DNA of 64,000 nucleotides from Faecalibacterium prausnitzii (GTDB lineage Bacteria > Bacillota > Clostridia > Oscillospirales > Ruminococcaceae): positions 1 to 64,000 of the forward strand of contig NZ_PRLE01000005.1 in NCBI RefSeq assembly GCF_003287495.1, in the 5' to 3' direction. Position 1 is the stretch's first letter. Every line of letters begins with the position of its first letter. Of this stretch, positions 7,502-15,584 are shown piece by piece. Under the pieces are notes generated by a model. That model saw nothing but the letters and a program-made list of their open reading frames with translations. It made no database searches and was not told where the DNA came from. The translations under genes were made by a program, and so were the position numbers.

Positions 7502-8416
7502 ATGAAAAATGTCTTTCTGGGAGAATACATTAAACAGCGACGGCTGGATCTGGGTTTGACGCAGGAGCAGCTCTGCGATGGAATCTGTGAGCCTGTGACT
7601 CTTTCCCGGCTGGAAAATGGGAAACAGACCCCCAGCCGCAACCGGATCAATGCCCTTTTGCAGCGTCTGGGCCTGCCGGATGACCGCTATTTTGCTCTGC
7701 TGAGTAAAAATGAACTGGAGATGGAAGCTCTTAAGAAAGAAATTGTTGCCTGCAATGTGACCGAAAAGGTGCCGGAGGGCTTTGAGAAGCTCGCACAATT
7801 TGAAAAGCTGGCAGATCCGGATGATCAAATTTCGCAGCAACTTGCCCTGCGTTCAAGGGTACTTCTGGGACGCTTAGATGGACGCTACACGCCGCTGGAA
7901 CAAATCGATCTGCTAATGCAGGCAATCCGGCTGACCGTGCCACGCTTTGACCTGGAGAGTATAGAAAGTTTCCTTTATACAAAAGATGAAATCACAATTA
8001 TCAATCAGATTGGGCTTGCTTACTCTGATGCTGGCCAAAATAAAAAAGCAGCTGAAATCTACTATCAGCTGCTTAAGTATGTGCGTAAGCATTTTAAGGA
8101 AACCATAACATCTATTGGGGTGTTGCCTTTGGTCCTTTATAATTATGCTCGGGTACTGGATTTGTGCGGTCGCTATGAGGAAGGAACTGCACTCGCTAAA
8201 GAAGGACGAGAAGCCTGTATTCAATATGGACATTACCAAGAATTGCCCCGATGTCTGGAAATTGAAGCGGAATGCCGACATTTTATGGGCGATGACGAAA
8301 TCAGCAAAGAATTGTACTATCAATCGTATTATCTCTGCAAAGTTATTGAATATCAGGTTGGATTGGAAATAGTTAAAAAAGAAGCTAAAGAATATCTGGA
8401 TCTTACTTTAAGCTAA
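7502..8416 (+). CDS. Rgg/PlcR-like HTH-TPR transcriptional regulator
   Basis: A 304-residue cytoplasmic regulator: N-terminal helix-turn-helix (about residues 5-60, LGEYIKQRRLDLGLTQEQLC with SRLENGKQTPSRNRINALL) and then helical repeats of TPR type to the C-terminus (for example NQIGLAYSDAGQNKKAAEIY). This architecture is that of the RRNPP peptide-pheromone receptors (Rgg, NprR, PlcR, PrgX, TprA), which bind re-imported peptides through the TPR domain. ATG 7502 is used because GGAGGG stands nine bases upstream. A convergent secreted peptide gene overlaps its last bases, and three nearby promoters carry one operator. I infer that it controls the RiPP locus in response to that peptide. Confidence 0.8.
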   Translation: MKNVFLGEYIKQRRLDLGLTQEQLCDGICEPVTLSRLENGKQTPSRNRINALLQRLGLPDDRYFALLSKNELEMEALKKEIVACNVTEKVPEGFEKLAQFEKLADPDDQISQQLALRSRVLLGRLDGRYTPLEQIDLLMQAIRLTVPRFDLESIESFLYTKDEITIINQIGLAYSDAGQNKKAAEIYYQLLKYVRKHFKETITSIGVLPLVLYNYARVLDLCGRYEEGTALAKEGREACIQYGHYQELPRCLEIEAECRHFMGDDEISKELYYQSYYLCKVIEYQVGLEIVKKEAKEYLDLTLS

Positions 8417-8623
8417 GTTGCCATCTCCTGGCATAGCATCACATGGCTGGATAGAAGGTCTGTCCGGATTCTCAGGCTGATCAGAACCGTCAGGCTGTTC
8501 CGTTTCGGTCACACCAGGCTGCGGCGTGGGCAAGTCTTCAGGCTCAGCGGCAAAGCAGGGGACAGCCAGTAGACTGGTGGCCAGAACAATAGAGGTAATC
8601 AGGGTAAAGATACGTTTCATCAT
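8408..8623 (-). CDS. Secreted pro-peptide, candidate pheromone precursor
   Basis: A 71-residue protein with a clear Sec signal peptide (MMKRIF, hydrophobic LITSIVLATSLLAVPC, then FAA as cleavage site) followed by a disordered Pro/Glu/Asp-rich linker and a C-terminus ending MPGDGNLA. AAAGGA lies upstream of ATG 8623. Its last nine bases overlap the end of the HTH-TPR regulator gene in convergent orientation, as in Rgg-SHP and TprA-PhrA pairs, and its promoter carries the shared operator, suggesting positive feedback. The mature signal would come from the C-terminal part by proteolysis, which is inference. It is longer and more acidic than classical SHPs. Confidence 0.68.
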   Translation of the reverse strand: MMKRIFTLITSIVLATSLLAVPCFAAEPEDLPTPQPGVTETEQPDGSDQPENPDRPSIQPCDAMPGDGNLA

Positions 8624-8664
8624 TTGTTTTTCCTTTCGTTTTATGTTGTTTTCTTGTTGGCAAA

Positions 8665-8735
8665 AGGATACCACTACAAGGCCATACAGACCATATCGTG
8701 CTGTGTTGCTTTTTTCTAACACAAAACGACGGGTT
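8665..8735 (-). promoter_or_regulatory. Pro-peptide promoter with two-armed operator
   Basis: Arms ACCATATCGTGCTGTGTTG (8690-8708) and TAACACAAAACGACGGGTT (8717-8735) are inverted with an 8-base spacer, the same geometry as at 7291-7336. On the minus strand TATCCT (8665-8670) stands 19 bases further on as the -10 box, then the pro-peptide start at 8623. Confidence 0.62.
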
Positions 8736-8870
8736 ATACTGAGAATGAGGTCAGATGCTTTCCAATCGGCTTGTGATGCAGCAAGTACTAAAAATAAGAG
8801 AATGGCCACCCAAACCAATGCCGTCAAGTCGTTGTCGGATGAAGTGGATTTTAGTTTGTCTGGGAGTAAG

Positions 8871-8951
8871 TGCACGGTTTCTGCACGGTTTTTGCACGGT
8901 TTCAAAACGTGCAAAGGGTGCAAATCGTTGCAAAATCGGACAAAGGGTGCA
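8871..8951. repeat. Cluster of TGCACGGTTT / AAAGGGTGCA repeats beside the att scar
   Basis: TGCACGGTTT occurs three times at 11-base steps (8871, 8882, 8893), followed by AAAACGTGCA (8904) and two AAAGGGTGCA copies (8913, 8942) in the opposite sense. They lie 90 bases inside the tRNA-Lys fragment, where arm-type sites for a tyrosine recombinase or its excisionase usually sit. Confidence 0.5.
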
Positions 8952-9040
8952 GAAATTACCGGGTAAAAAATCACATTGCTTTGATTAAAAATAACGATGA
9001 CTCGAAACTTCCATAAATTGAGACGAACCGGCGGCTTGCT

Positions 9041-9085
9041 CTCTTAATCAGTGGGCCCAGGGTTCGAGTCCCTGGAGGTGCACCA
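9041..9085 (+). other. 3' fragment of tRNA-Lys(CTT), probable attR
   Basis: The sequence from the anticodon loop (CTCTTAA, anticodon CTT) through the T-arm (GGTTCGAGTCC) and acceptor strand (GGAGGTGC) to the encoded ACCA is that of a tRNA-Lys, but the 5' half is missing: no GCACCTC acceptor partner precedes it. A 45-base duplicated tRNA 3' end followed by the gene's terminator is the normal right scar of an element integrated into a tRNA gene. The intact tRNA would lie to the left of the window, placing the RiPP locus inside the element. Confidence 0.72.
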
Positions 9086-9091
9086 GATATT

Positions 9092-9125
9092 GAACGTCAA
9101 ATCGTAAGATTTGACGTTCTTTCTT
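9092..9125 (+). terminator. Strong intrinsic terminator after the tRNA fragment
   Basis: GAACGTCAAATC pairs perfectly with GATTTGACGTTC around GTAA and is followed by TTTCTT. It would have terminated the original tRNA-Lys transcript. Confidence 0.85.
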
Positions 9126-9143
9126 GCTATGTAACCCCGAAAA

Positions 9144-9266
9144 ATGGGAGATGCCCTGCGCATTGAGATCGACGCAGCCACGGGTCATGTTTTCATGATA
9201 GGCCCGGCGGTAGAAGTGCTTCAGGGTGAGATTGCCCTTGCGGACAGAGAAAGGAGTTTTAACAAG
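9144..9266 (+). pseudogene. C-terminal remnant of diaminopimelate epimerase
   Basis: About 30 codons read GDALRIEIDAATGHVFMIGP and then AVEVLQGEI, which matches the final strand and end of DapF proteins (typically V-x-M-T-G-P-A-x-x-V-F-x-G-E-I). No upstream part of the gene exists here; the tRNA scar starts 60 bases before. The frame happens to run on into the acetyltransferase gene. It is a leftover of rearrangement next to the tRNA locus. Confidence 0.6.
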
Positions 9267-9749
9267 ATGCAGATTCGGACTGCTGTCCCCACAGATTTAC
9301 AGGAAATTGTAAAGATTGAAGCAGAATGCTTCCCGGCTGCGGAAGCCGCCACCAAAGTCAGCATTGCAGAGAGGCTGGCTGTTTACCCCAACCATTTCTG
9401 GGTCCAGTTGGATGGCGACCGGATGATCGGCTTTGTCAACGGCATGGTCACGGATGACCCCGACCTCCGGGACGAGATGTATGAGGATGCTTCTCTGCAC
9501 AACGAAAACGGTGCATGGCAGATGATCTTCGGTGTGGATACCATCCCGGAATACCGCTGCCGCGGCTGTGCTGCTGCTCTGCTGAATCATGTGATCGGCG
9601 AAGCGAAAGCACAGGGGAGAAAGGGACTTGTACTCACCTGCAAAGACAAACTGGTGCATTATTACGCTAAGTTTGGTTTTGTGAGCGAGGGCGTTTCTGG
9701 TTCTACTCACGGAAATGTGGTCTGGTACCAGATGCGGCTGCGCTTCTGA
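9267..9749 (+). CDS. GNAT family N-acetyltransferase
   Basis: A 160-residue GCN5-related acetyltransferase that would transfer acetyl from acetyl-CoA to an amine. The acetyl-CoA loop is seen as PEYRCRGCAAALLNHV (the usual R/Q-x-x-G-x-G/A, about residues 92-107) and motif B as HYYAKFGFVSEG. The substrate is unknown; RimI- or arylalkylamine-type small-molecule acetylation are both possible. Start ATG 9267 follows AAGGAG; reading on upstream in frame gives a dapF remnant, not part of this protein. A terminator follows the gene. Confidence 0.82.
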   Translation: MQIRTAVPTDLQEIVKIEAECFPAAEAATKVSIAERLAVYPNHFWVQLDGDRMIGFVNGMVTDDPDLRDEMYEDASLHNENGAWQMIFGVDTIPEYRCRGCAAALLNHVIGEAKAQGRKGLVLTCKDKLVHYYAKFGFVSEGVSGSTHGNVVWYQMRLRF

Positions 9750-9840
9750 TGGATCTGGGCAGAATGATATGGTTCTCTTTGTGCGAACCATAATATGGCA
9801 GTTTGCGTTTTTAATGCACAAGCACAGAAAAATAAAGGGA

Positions 9841-9889
9841 AACAGCCGTTTCGGGTCCCTATGCGGGCCGGGGCGGCTGTTTTGTTTTT
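9841..9889 (+). terminator. Intrinsic terminator after the acetyltransferase
   Basis: AACAGCCG and CGGCTGTT pair around a GC-rich loop and are followed by TTGTTTTT. Confidence 0.7.
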
Positions 9890-9980
9890 CCATGGCAAAG
9901 AAGCGCTGCCTGTGCTATACTTGCCTTAGTGACTTTGCCTGTGGGGCGTGCAGGCCGCCGCCCGGCAGCACGGAGGCACC

Positions 9981-10055
9981 ATGACCGTGAAATGGGAGAA
10001 CAGCTGGTTCACCGTCCGCATCCTGCTGCCTATCCCGAAAAAGAACACGACTTGA
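9981..10055 (+). CDS. Small 24-residue reading frame upstream of GH3
   Basis: ATG with a good GGAGG eight bases upstream encodes 24 residues (MTVKWENSWFTVRILLPIPK and four more) ending 20 bases before the GH3 start. A TATACT box at 9914-9919 could transcribe both. It may be a leader peptide or a truncated gene; I recognise no family. Confidence 0.4.
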   Translation: MTVKWENSWFTVRILLPIPKKNTT

Positions 10056-10075
10056 AATGAAGAAGGAAGAAAATT

Positions 10076-13027
10076 ATGTTGTCCATCAACATGGATGATG
10101 TAATGCAGGTGATTTCGAATATCAAAAATTACCTGATTGCATTCGGCGTTGTCCTCGTGCTTGCGCTCATCGTGATGTTCGCAGTGCGGAAGATGCCCAA
10201 GGCGAAAAAGAAACTCATCCGGGCGCAATCCGGCGTTGCCATTCTGCTGGCGCTGGCTATCGTTGCAAATCTTATTTGCACCGGCCCTATGTCCACCATG
10301 CTGGATCTAGTTTCCGGCAGTGGCACGATCAGCGAGGAGACCTCTGCAGAGGCAACGCAGTTGGTCAACGAGATTACACAGGAGGGCGTCGTTCTGGCAC
10401 AGAACGACGACAATATCCTGCCGGTGGCTTCCGGTTCGAAGCTGAACGTCTTCGGCTGGTCTTCTACGAATCCCTGCTACGGCGGTACAGGTTCGGGTGC
10501 TTTGAATGATGCTTACCCCGTCACGGACCTGCTCACTGGCCTGCATGATGCTGGCATTGAGACCAACGACGAACTGAGCAAGTTCTATACCGATTACTAC
10601 GCTACGCGTCCGACCGTTGGTATGTCGAAGCAAGATTGGACTCTGCCGGAACCCAATGTCAATCTCTATACCAACGAGATGATGGAGAATGCGAAGAACT
10701 TCTCCGATACTGCAATGGTCGTTATCACCCGCGTTGGCGGTGAGGGGGCAGACCTTCCCACCGACATGGCCGCAGTTGCGGGCGGCAACTGGATTCGCCG
10801 CGTGGCAGAGTACCGCGGCAATGAAAAGGGCGCTGGTTACTACAACGGCACCTACGACGATACCCTCAATGAGGGCAATGATTGGGATGCAGGCGACCAC
10901 TTCTTGCAGCTGTCCAACCGTGAGGAAGAACTCATCGACCTTGTTACCGCAAACTTTGATAATGTCATTGTTGTTTACAACGGTGCAAACGCTTTCGAGA
11001 TGGGTTGGGTCAAGGATTACCCCCAGATCAAAGGCGTTCTGCTCTGCCCCGGCACCGGTCAGTCTGGCTTTGAGGGCTTTGGCCGCGTCGTTTCTGGTGA
11101 GGTCAGCCCCTCTGGACGTACCGCTGATACCTATGTTGAGGACTTGACTGCCTCCCCGTGGTGGAATAACTTCGGTGATTTCAAGTACACCAATACCGAG
11201 GAAATCAATTCCAACGCCAGCGGCTTTGACCCCGCCGGTGCATCTCCCTCTTTTGTCAACTACGTTGAGGGCATCTATGTTGGCTATAAGTTCTACGAGA
11301 CTGCTGCTGACGAAGGCCTCATTGATTACGACAAGGAAGTTGTCTATCCCTTTGGCTATGGCTTGAGCTACACGACCTTTACGCAGGAGATGAGTGACAT
11401 CACCTCCGATGGTCAGAATCTCAACTTCACCGTGACCGTCACCAACACTGGCTCTGTGTCTGGTAAAGATGTTGTGGAAATCTATGATAATCCTCCGTAT
11501 ACCAACGGCGGCATTGAAAAGGCTTCTGCAAACCTGCTGGACTTCAATAAGACCAGGGAACTGGCTCCTGGCGAGAGTGAGACCATCCGCTTCTCTATCC
11601 CGGTCGAAAACCTGGCTTCCTACGATTATCAGAAGAATGGCTGCTATGTGCTGGAGGCAGGCGATTACATCATCAGCGCCAAGGCCGATTCACACAATGT
11701 ACTGGATTCTAAAACTTATACGGTTGCTTCCGATATTGTCTATGGCACCGACAACAAGCGCGAAAGTGATGCTGTTGCTGCTACCAACGAGTTTGATTTT
11801 GCAAAGGGTGACTTCACTTATCTGTCCCGCGCCAACGGCTTTGCCAACTATGACGAGGCGACCGCTGCTCCTGCAACTTATGAAATGAGTGATGAAGTCA
11901 AGGCTGGCTTTGATAACTGCTTCACCTACACGGAATCCGGCTATGAACTGGACGACGACCCCAACGCTGAGGACATCACGACTGGGGCAAAGAATGGCAT
12001 CAAGCTGGCAGACCTGCGTGGTGTGGACTACAACGATTCCAAGTGGGATGACCTGCTGGACCAGATGACCCTTGACGACTTGCAGCAGACCATCGGCTTC
12101 GGCGGCTATCAGACCGCAGCCGTGGACAGCATCGGCAAAGTGCGCACCAATGCCTGCGACGGTCCCGCTTCCATCAACAACAACTTTACCGGTGTCGGCT
12201 CGGTCGGTTTCCCGGCAGCTACCCTCATCGGCATGACTTGGAGCAAAGACCTTGCTCACTCTTTCGGTGACAGCATCGGCAAGATGGCCAATGAGATGAA
12301 CACCTCCGGCTGGTATGGTCCGGCTATGAACATCCACCGCACTGCCTTTGCAGGCCGTAACTTTGAGTATTACTCGGAGGATGGCGTTCTCTCTGGTACG
12401 ATGGCTGAAAATGCAATCAAGGGAGCACAGGAGCACGGTGTGTATGCTTGTATGAAACACTTCGCTCTGAACGACCAAGAGGGCAACCGTAATTCCATGT
12501 TGGCTACTTGGTCCAACGAGCAGGCCATCCGTGAAATTTACCTCAAGCCCTTTGAGATGTCTGTGAAAGATGCAGACTGCCATGCAGTGATGTCCTCTTT
12601 CAACTACATCGGCAATCGCTGGGCTGGCGGCTGCAAAGAACTTCTGAACGATGTTCTGCGTGGGGAATGGGGCTTTGTGGGCTTCGTCGAGACGGATTAC
12701 TTCGGTGTCTACGGTTACATGACTGCGGATCAGGCAGTCCGCAACGGCGGTGACCTGATTCTCTGCACCACCGGCAACGATTATAACAATGTTACCGTGC
12801 TGACCAACAGCAGCAAGCAGGCCATGCGTACTGCTGCGAAGAACATCCTTTACACTGTGGTCAATAGCCGCGCTTATGAGGCAGAGAACCTGAACCCCGG
12901 CATGGCATCCTGGAAAATCGTTATGATTGGTGCAGATGTCGTTGTTGCACTGCTGGTAGTTGGTCTGGAATACACTGCCATTAAAGGGTACAAGAAGCGC
13001 AAGGAAGAGGAAGCAGAGAACGGTTGA
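10076..13027 (+). CDS. Membrane-anchored GH3 beta-glucosidase, domain-permuted
   Basis: A 983-residue glycoside hydrolase family 3 protein with inverted domain order. Two membrane segments at the N-terminus (about residues 20-65) are followed by the GH3 C-terminal sandwich domain (about 95-430), a fibronectin-III-like domain (about 440-545), a linker, and only then the catalytic TIM-barrel domain (about 650-900) with KHF-type text CMKHFALND and the probable nucleophile Asp 874 in ETDYFG, where most GH3 enzymes have SDW. A last membrane segment (about 945-968) and a charged tail end the protein. It probably trims oligosaccharides at the outer face. The permuted order is known in Ruminococcus GH3 enzymes; the double anchor is notable. 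Confidence 0.88.
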   Translation: MLSINMDDVMQVISNIKNYLIAFGVVLVLALIVMFAVRKMPKAKKKLIRAQSGVAILLALAIVANLICTGPMSTMLDLVSGSGTISEETSAEATQLVNEITQEGVVLAQNDDNILPVASGSKLNVFGWSSTNPCYGGTGSGALNDAYPVTDLLTGLHDAGIETNDELSKFYTDYYATRPTVGMSKQDWTLPEPNVNLYTNEMMENAKNFSDTAMVVITRVGGEGADLPTDMAAVAGGNWIRRVAEYRGNEKGAGYYNGTYDDTLNEGNDWDAGDHFLQLSNREEELIDLVTANFDNVIVVYNGANAFEMGWVKDYPQIKGVLLCPGTGQSGFEGFGRVVSGEVSPSGRTADTYVEDLTASPWWNNFGDFKYTNTEEINSNASGFDPAGASPSFVNYVEGIYVGYKFYETAADEGLIDYDKEVVYPFGYGLSYTTFTQEMSDITSDGQNLNFTVTVTNTGSVSGKDVVEIYDNPPYTNGGIEKASANLLDFNKTRELAPGESETIRFSIPVENLASYDYQKNGCYVLEAGDYIISAKADSHNVLDSKTYTVASDIVYGTDNKRESDAVAATNEFDFAKGDFTYLSRANGFANYDEATAAPATYEMSDEVKAGFDNCFTYTESGYELDDDPNAEDITTGAKNGIKLADLRGVDYNDSKWDDLLDQMTLDDLQQTIGFGGYQTAAVDSIGKVRTNACDGPASINNNFTGVGSVGFPAATLIGMTWSKDLAHSFGDSIGKMANEMNTSGWYGPAMNIHRTAFAGRNFEYYSEDGVLSGTMAENAIKGAQEHGVYACMKHFALNDQEGNRNSMLATWSNEQAIREIYLKPFEMSVKDADCHAVMSSFNYIGNRWAGGCKELLNDVLRGEWGFVGFVETDYFGVYGYMTADQAVRNGGDLILCTTGNDYNNVTVLTNSSKQAMRTAAKNILYTVVNSRAYEAENLNPGMASWKIVMIGADVVVALLVVGLEYTAIKGYKKRKEEEAENG

Positions 13028-13080
13028 CACGCACGCTGGGTCCTGAACCAACGCAGCGCCTGAACTGAAACAATAAGGCG

Positions 13081-13112
13081 AAGGCCCGCTGCAGCAAAAC
13101 AGCGGGCCTTTG
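13081..13112 (+). terminator. Intrinsic terminator between the GH3 genes
   Basis: AAGGCCCGCTG and CAGCGGGCCTT form an 11-base-pair stem; the T-run is short. The second GH3 gene starts 30 bases later, so some read-through may serve it. Confidence 0.65.
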
Positions 13113-13142
13113 CCCGGCTCAGGAAACAATGAGGAAAACGCG

Positions 13143-15584
13143 ATGAAACATACTGAGCTCATCAAAAAACTGAATCTGGAACAAAAATGCGCCCTGCTCT
13201 CGGGCGAGACGGTCTTCACCACCCGGGATTTCTCGGAGAAAGGCATCCCGGCCATCACCCTCTCGGACGGCCCAAACGGCGTGCGCAAGCAGGCGGGCGC
13301 GGCGGACCATCTGGGCCTGAACCCCAGTGTCCCGGCCACCTGTTTCCCCACCAGCGCCACGGTGGCCAACAGCTGGGACCCCGCCCTGGGCGAGGCCATC
13401 GGTGAGGCTCTGGGGGAAGAGGCCGCCGCGCAGGAGGTGGCTGTGCTGCTGGGCCCGGGCCTGAACATCAAGCGCAGCCCCCTCTGCGGCCGCAACTTTG
13501 AGTATTTTTCGGAGGACCCTTTCCTCTCTGGAAAAATGGCGGCAGGCTATGTACGGGGCATCCAGAAAAACGGCATTGCCGCCTGCCCCAAGCATTTTGC
13601 TGCCAACAGCCAGGAGCTGCGCCGGATGGCCAGTGACTCGATCCTGGACGAGCGCACCCTGCGGGAGTTGTATCTTACTGGCTTTGAAATCGTGGTCAAA
13701 GAGGCAAAACCCAGGACCATCATGTCCTCCTACAACCTCATCAACGGCACCTACGCCAACGAGAACGAGCACCTGCTCAAGGACATCCTCCGCAGGGACT
13801 GGGGCTTTGACGGGGCCGTCGTCACCGACTGGGGCGGCTCCAACGACCATGCTCTGGGCGTGAAGAACGGCTCCACGCTGGAAATGCCGTTCCCCGGCGG
13901 GGACGCCATCCGGGAGCTGAAAGCGGCCGTGGAACACGGCAAAATTTCGGAAGCGGATGTGGACGCCCGGCTGGACGAGCTGCTGGAGCTGGTGCTGACC
14001 ACCCATGCGGCTGTCGAAAAGGCGCCCAGGACCTTTGACGCCGAGGCGCATCACGCGCTGGCCCGCCGCGCGGCAGCGGAGAGCGTGGTCCTGCTCCAAA
14101 ACGAGGGCGGTCTGCTTCCTCTGAAAGCGGGCGAGCGGGTGGCTGTCGTGGGTGATTTCGCCCGGACGCCCCGGTATCAGGGCGCGGGCTCCAGCGCCGT
14201 CAACTCCATCAAGGTGGATTCCGTGCTGGAGCAGCTGGCCGAGAGCGGCCTGCAGAGCGTGGGCTTTGCCCCCGGCTTTGACCGTCAGGGCCGCCCGGAC
14301 GACGCCCGCAAGGCCGAGGCCGTGGCGCTGGCCCGGAAAGCCGATACCGTGCTGCTCTTCCTGGGTCTGGACGAGATCAAGGAGAGCGAGGGCATCGACC
14401 GCTCGGACATGAAACTGGCCGTCAACCAGCTGGACCTGCTGGAAGCCATCAGCCAGGTCAACCCCAATGTGGTGGTGGTGCTCAGTGCGGGTGCCTCGCT
14501 GGAAACACCCTGGCTCAAGAACTGCCGGGCGCTGGTCTACGGGGCCCTGGGCGGGCAGGCCGGTGCCGGTGCCATGCTGGATGTCCTGACGGGCAAAGTC
14601 TGCCCCAGCGGCAAGCTGGCCGAGACTTGGGCCAACGCCTACCACGAGACCCCCGCCCGGGCGCACTTTGGCGGCGAGGGCCGCACCGTGGAATACCGCG
14701 AGAGCCTCTATGTGGGCTACCGCTACCACCAGACCGCGGGTATCCCGGCGGCGTTCCCGTTTGGCTATGGCCTGAGCTATACCAGCTTTGAATACCGCGA
14801 TCTCAAGGCCGGCCCGGCGGGCGTCACCCTCACGGTGACCAACACGGGCAGCGTGGCAGGCGCGGAGATCGTGCAGCTCTATGTGGCAAAGCCGGACGCG
14901 AAAATTTTCCGCCCGGCGCAGGAGCTGAAAGGCTTTGCAAGAGTCTTCCTGAACCCCGGTGAGAGCCGGGAAGTGACCATTCCGCTGGACGACAAGGCGT
15001 TCCGTTACTGGAACGTTCGGACCAACCACTGGGAAGTGGAGGGCGGCTGCTACGAGCTGCGGGTGGGTGCCTCCTGCGAGGACATCCGCCTCCGTGCCGT
15101 CATCACGGTGGAGGGCACCGCGGCCCCGAACCCCTATGAGGGCAAAGATCTGCTCCATTACCAGACCGCCGAGGTGCGCAAGATCACCGATGCCGAGTTT
15201 GAGGCTTTGCTGGGCCGCCCCATTCCGGAGAGCAAAATCAAAATTGACCGCAATATGACCCTGGGCGAGCTGAGCCATGGCCGCAGTCCGCTGGGCTGGG
15301 CGGCCAGCGCCGTGCTGGGCCGCCTGCTCCGCAAGAGCATGGAAAACGGCAAGCCGGACCTGAACATCCTATTCCAGTATAATATGCCGCTGCGTGCTCT
15401 GGCCAAGATGACCAACGGTGCGGTGAGCATGGGGATGGTGGATGGCATCGTGATGGAAGCACAGGGATTCTGGATCATCGGCCTGCTGCGGGTGGCCTAT
15501 GAGGCGATCAAGAACGTCATCCTCAACGCACAGCTGGAAAAGCGGCTGCATCAGGCTGAACGGACTAAGGAGAATCCTGCATGA
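13143..15584 (+). CDS. GH3 beta-glucosidase, cytoplasmic type
   Basis: An 813-residue GH3 enzyme in the usual order: catalytic barrel first (CPKHFAANSQELRR near 148-161, nucleophile Asp 229 in VVTDWGG), then the alpha/beta sandwich (about 310-500), the fibronectin-III-like domain (about 560-680), and an unusual C-terminal extension of about 120 residues with a hydrophobic stretch near 760-790. No signal peptide, so it acts on imported oligosaccharides. ATG 13143 follows GAGGAAA. Its TGA overlaps the next gene's ATG (ATGA), so the two are translationally coupled. Substrate within GH3 (glucoside, xyloside or other) cannot be told. Confidence 0.88.
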   Translation: MKHTELIKKLNLEQKCALLSGETVFTTRDFSEKGIPAITLSDGPNGVRKQAGAADHLGLNPSVPATCFPTSATVANSWDPALGEAIGEALGEEAAAQEVAVLLGPGLNIKRSPLCGRNFEYFSEDPFLSGKMAAGYVRGIQKNGIAACPKHFAANSQELRRMASDSILDERTLRELYLTGFEIVVKEAKPRTIMSSYNLINGTYANENEHLLKDILRRDWGFDGAVVTDWGGSNDHALGVKNGSTLEMPFPGGDAIRELKAAVEHGKISEADVDARLDELLELVLTTHAAVEKAPRTFDAEAHHALARRAAAESVVLLQNEGGLLPLKAGERVAVVGDFARTPRYQGAGSSAVNSIKVDSVLEQLAESGLQSVGFAPGFDRQGRPDDARKAEAVALARKADTVLLFLGLDEIKESEGIDRSDMKLAVNQLDLLEAISQVNPNVVVVLSAGASLETPWLKNCRALVYGALGGQAGAGAMLDVLTGKVCPSGKLAETWANAYHETPARAHFGGEGRTVEYRESLYVGYRYHQTAGIPAAFPFGYGLSYTSFEYRDLKAGPAGVTLTVTNTGSVAGAEIVQLYVAKPDAKIFRPAQELKGFARVFLNPGESREVTIPLDDKAFRYWNVRTNHWEVEGGCYELRVGASCEDIRLRAVITVEGTAAPNPYEGKDLLHYQTAEVRKITDAEFEALLGRPIPESKIKIDRNMTLGELSHGRSPLGWAASAVLGRLLRKSMENGKPDLNILFQYNMPLRALAKMTNGAVSMGMVDGIVMEAQGFWIIGLLRVAYEAIKNVILNAQLEKRLHQAERTKENPA

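Noticed and set aside
8755-8988. Small rightward gene over the repeat cluster near the tRNA fragment
   Set aside because: Its text is produced by the TGCACGGTTT repeats and it has no ribosome site.
9041-9085. Complete tRNA-Lys gene
   Set aside because: The D-arm and 5' acceptor strand are missing; only the 3' half is present.
11690-15278. Two long leftward frames (601 and 719 codons) over the GH3 genes
   Set aside because: They mirror strongly biased GH3 coding sequence on the opposite strand and have no recognisable motifs.
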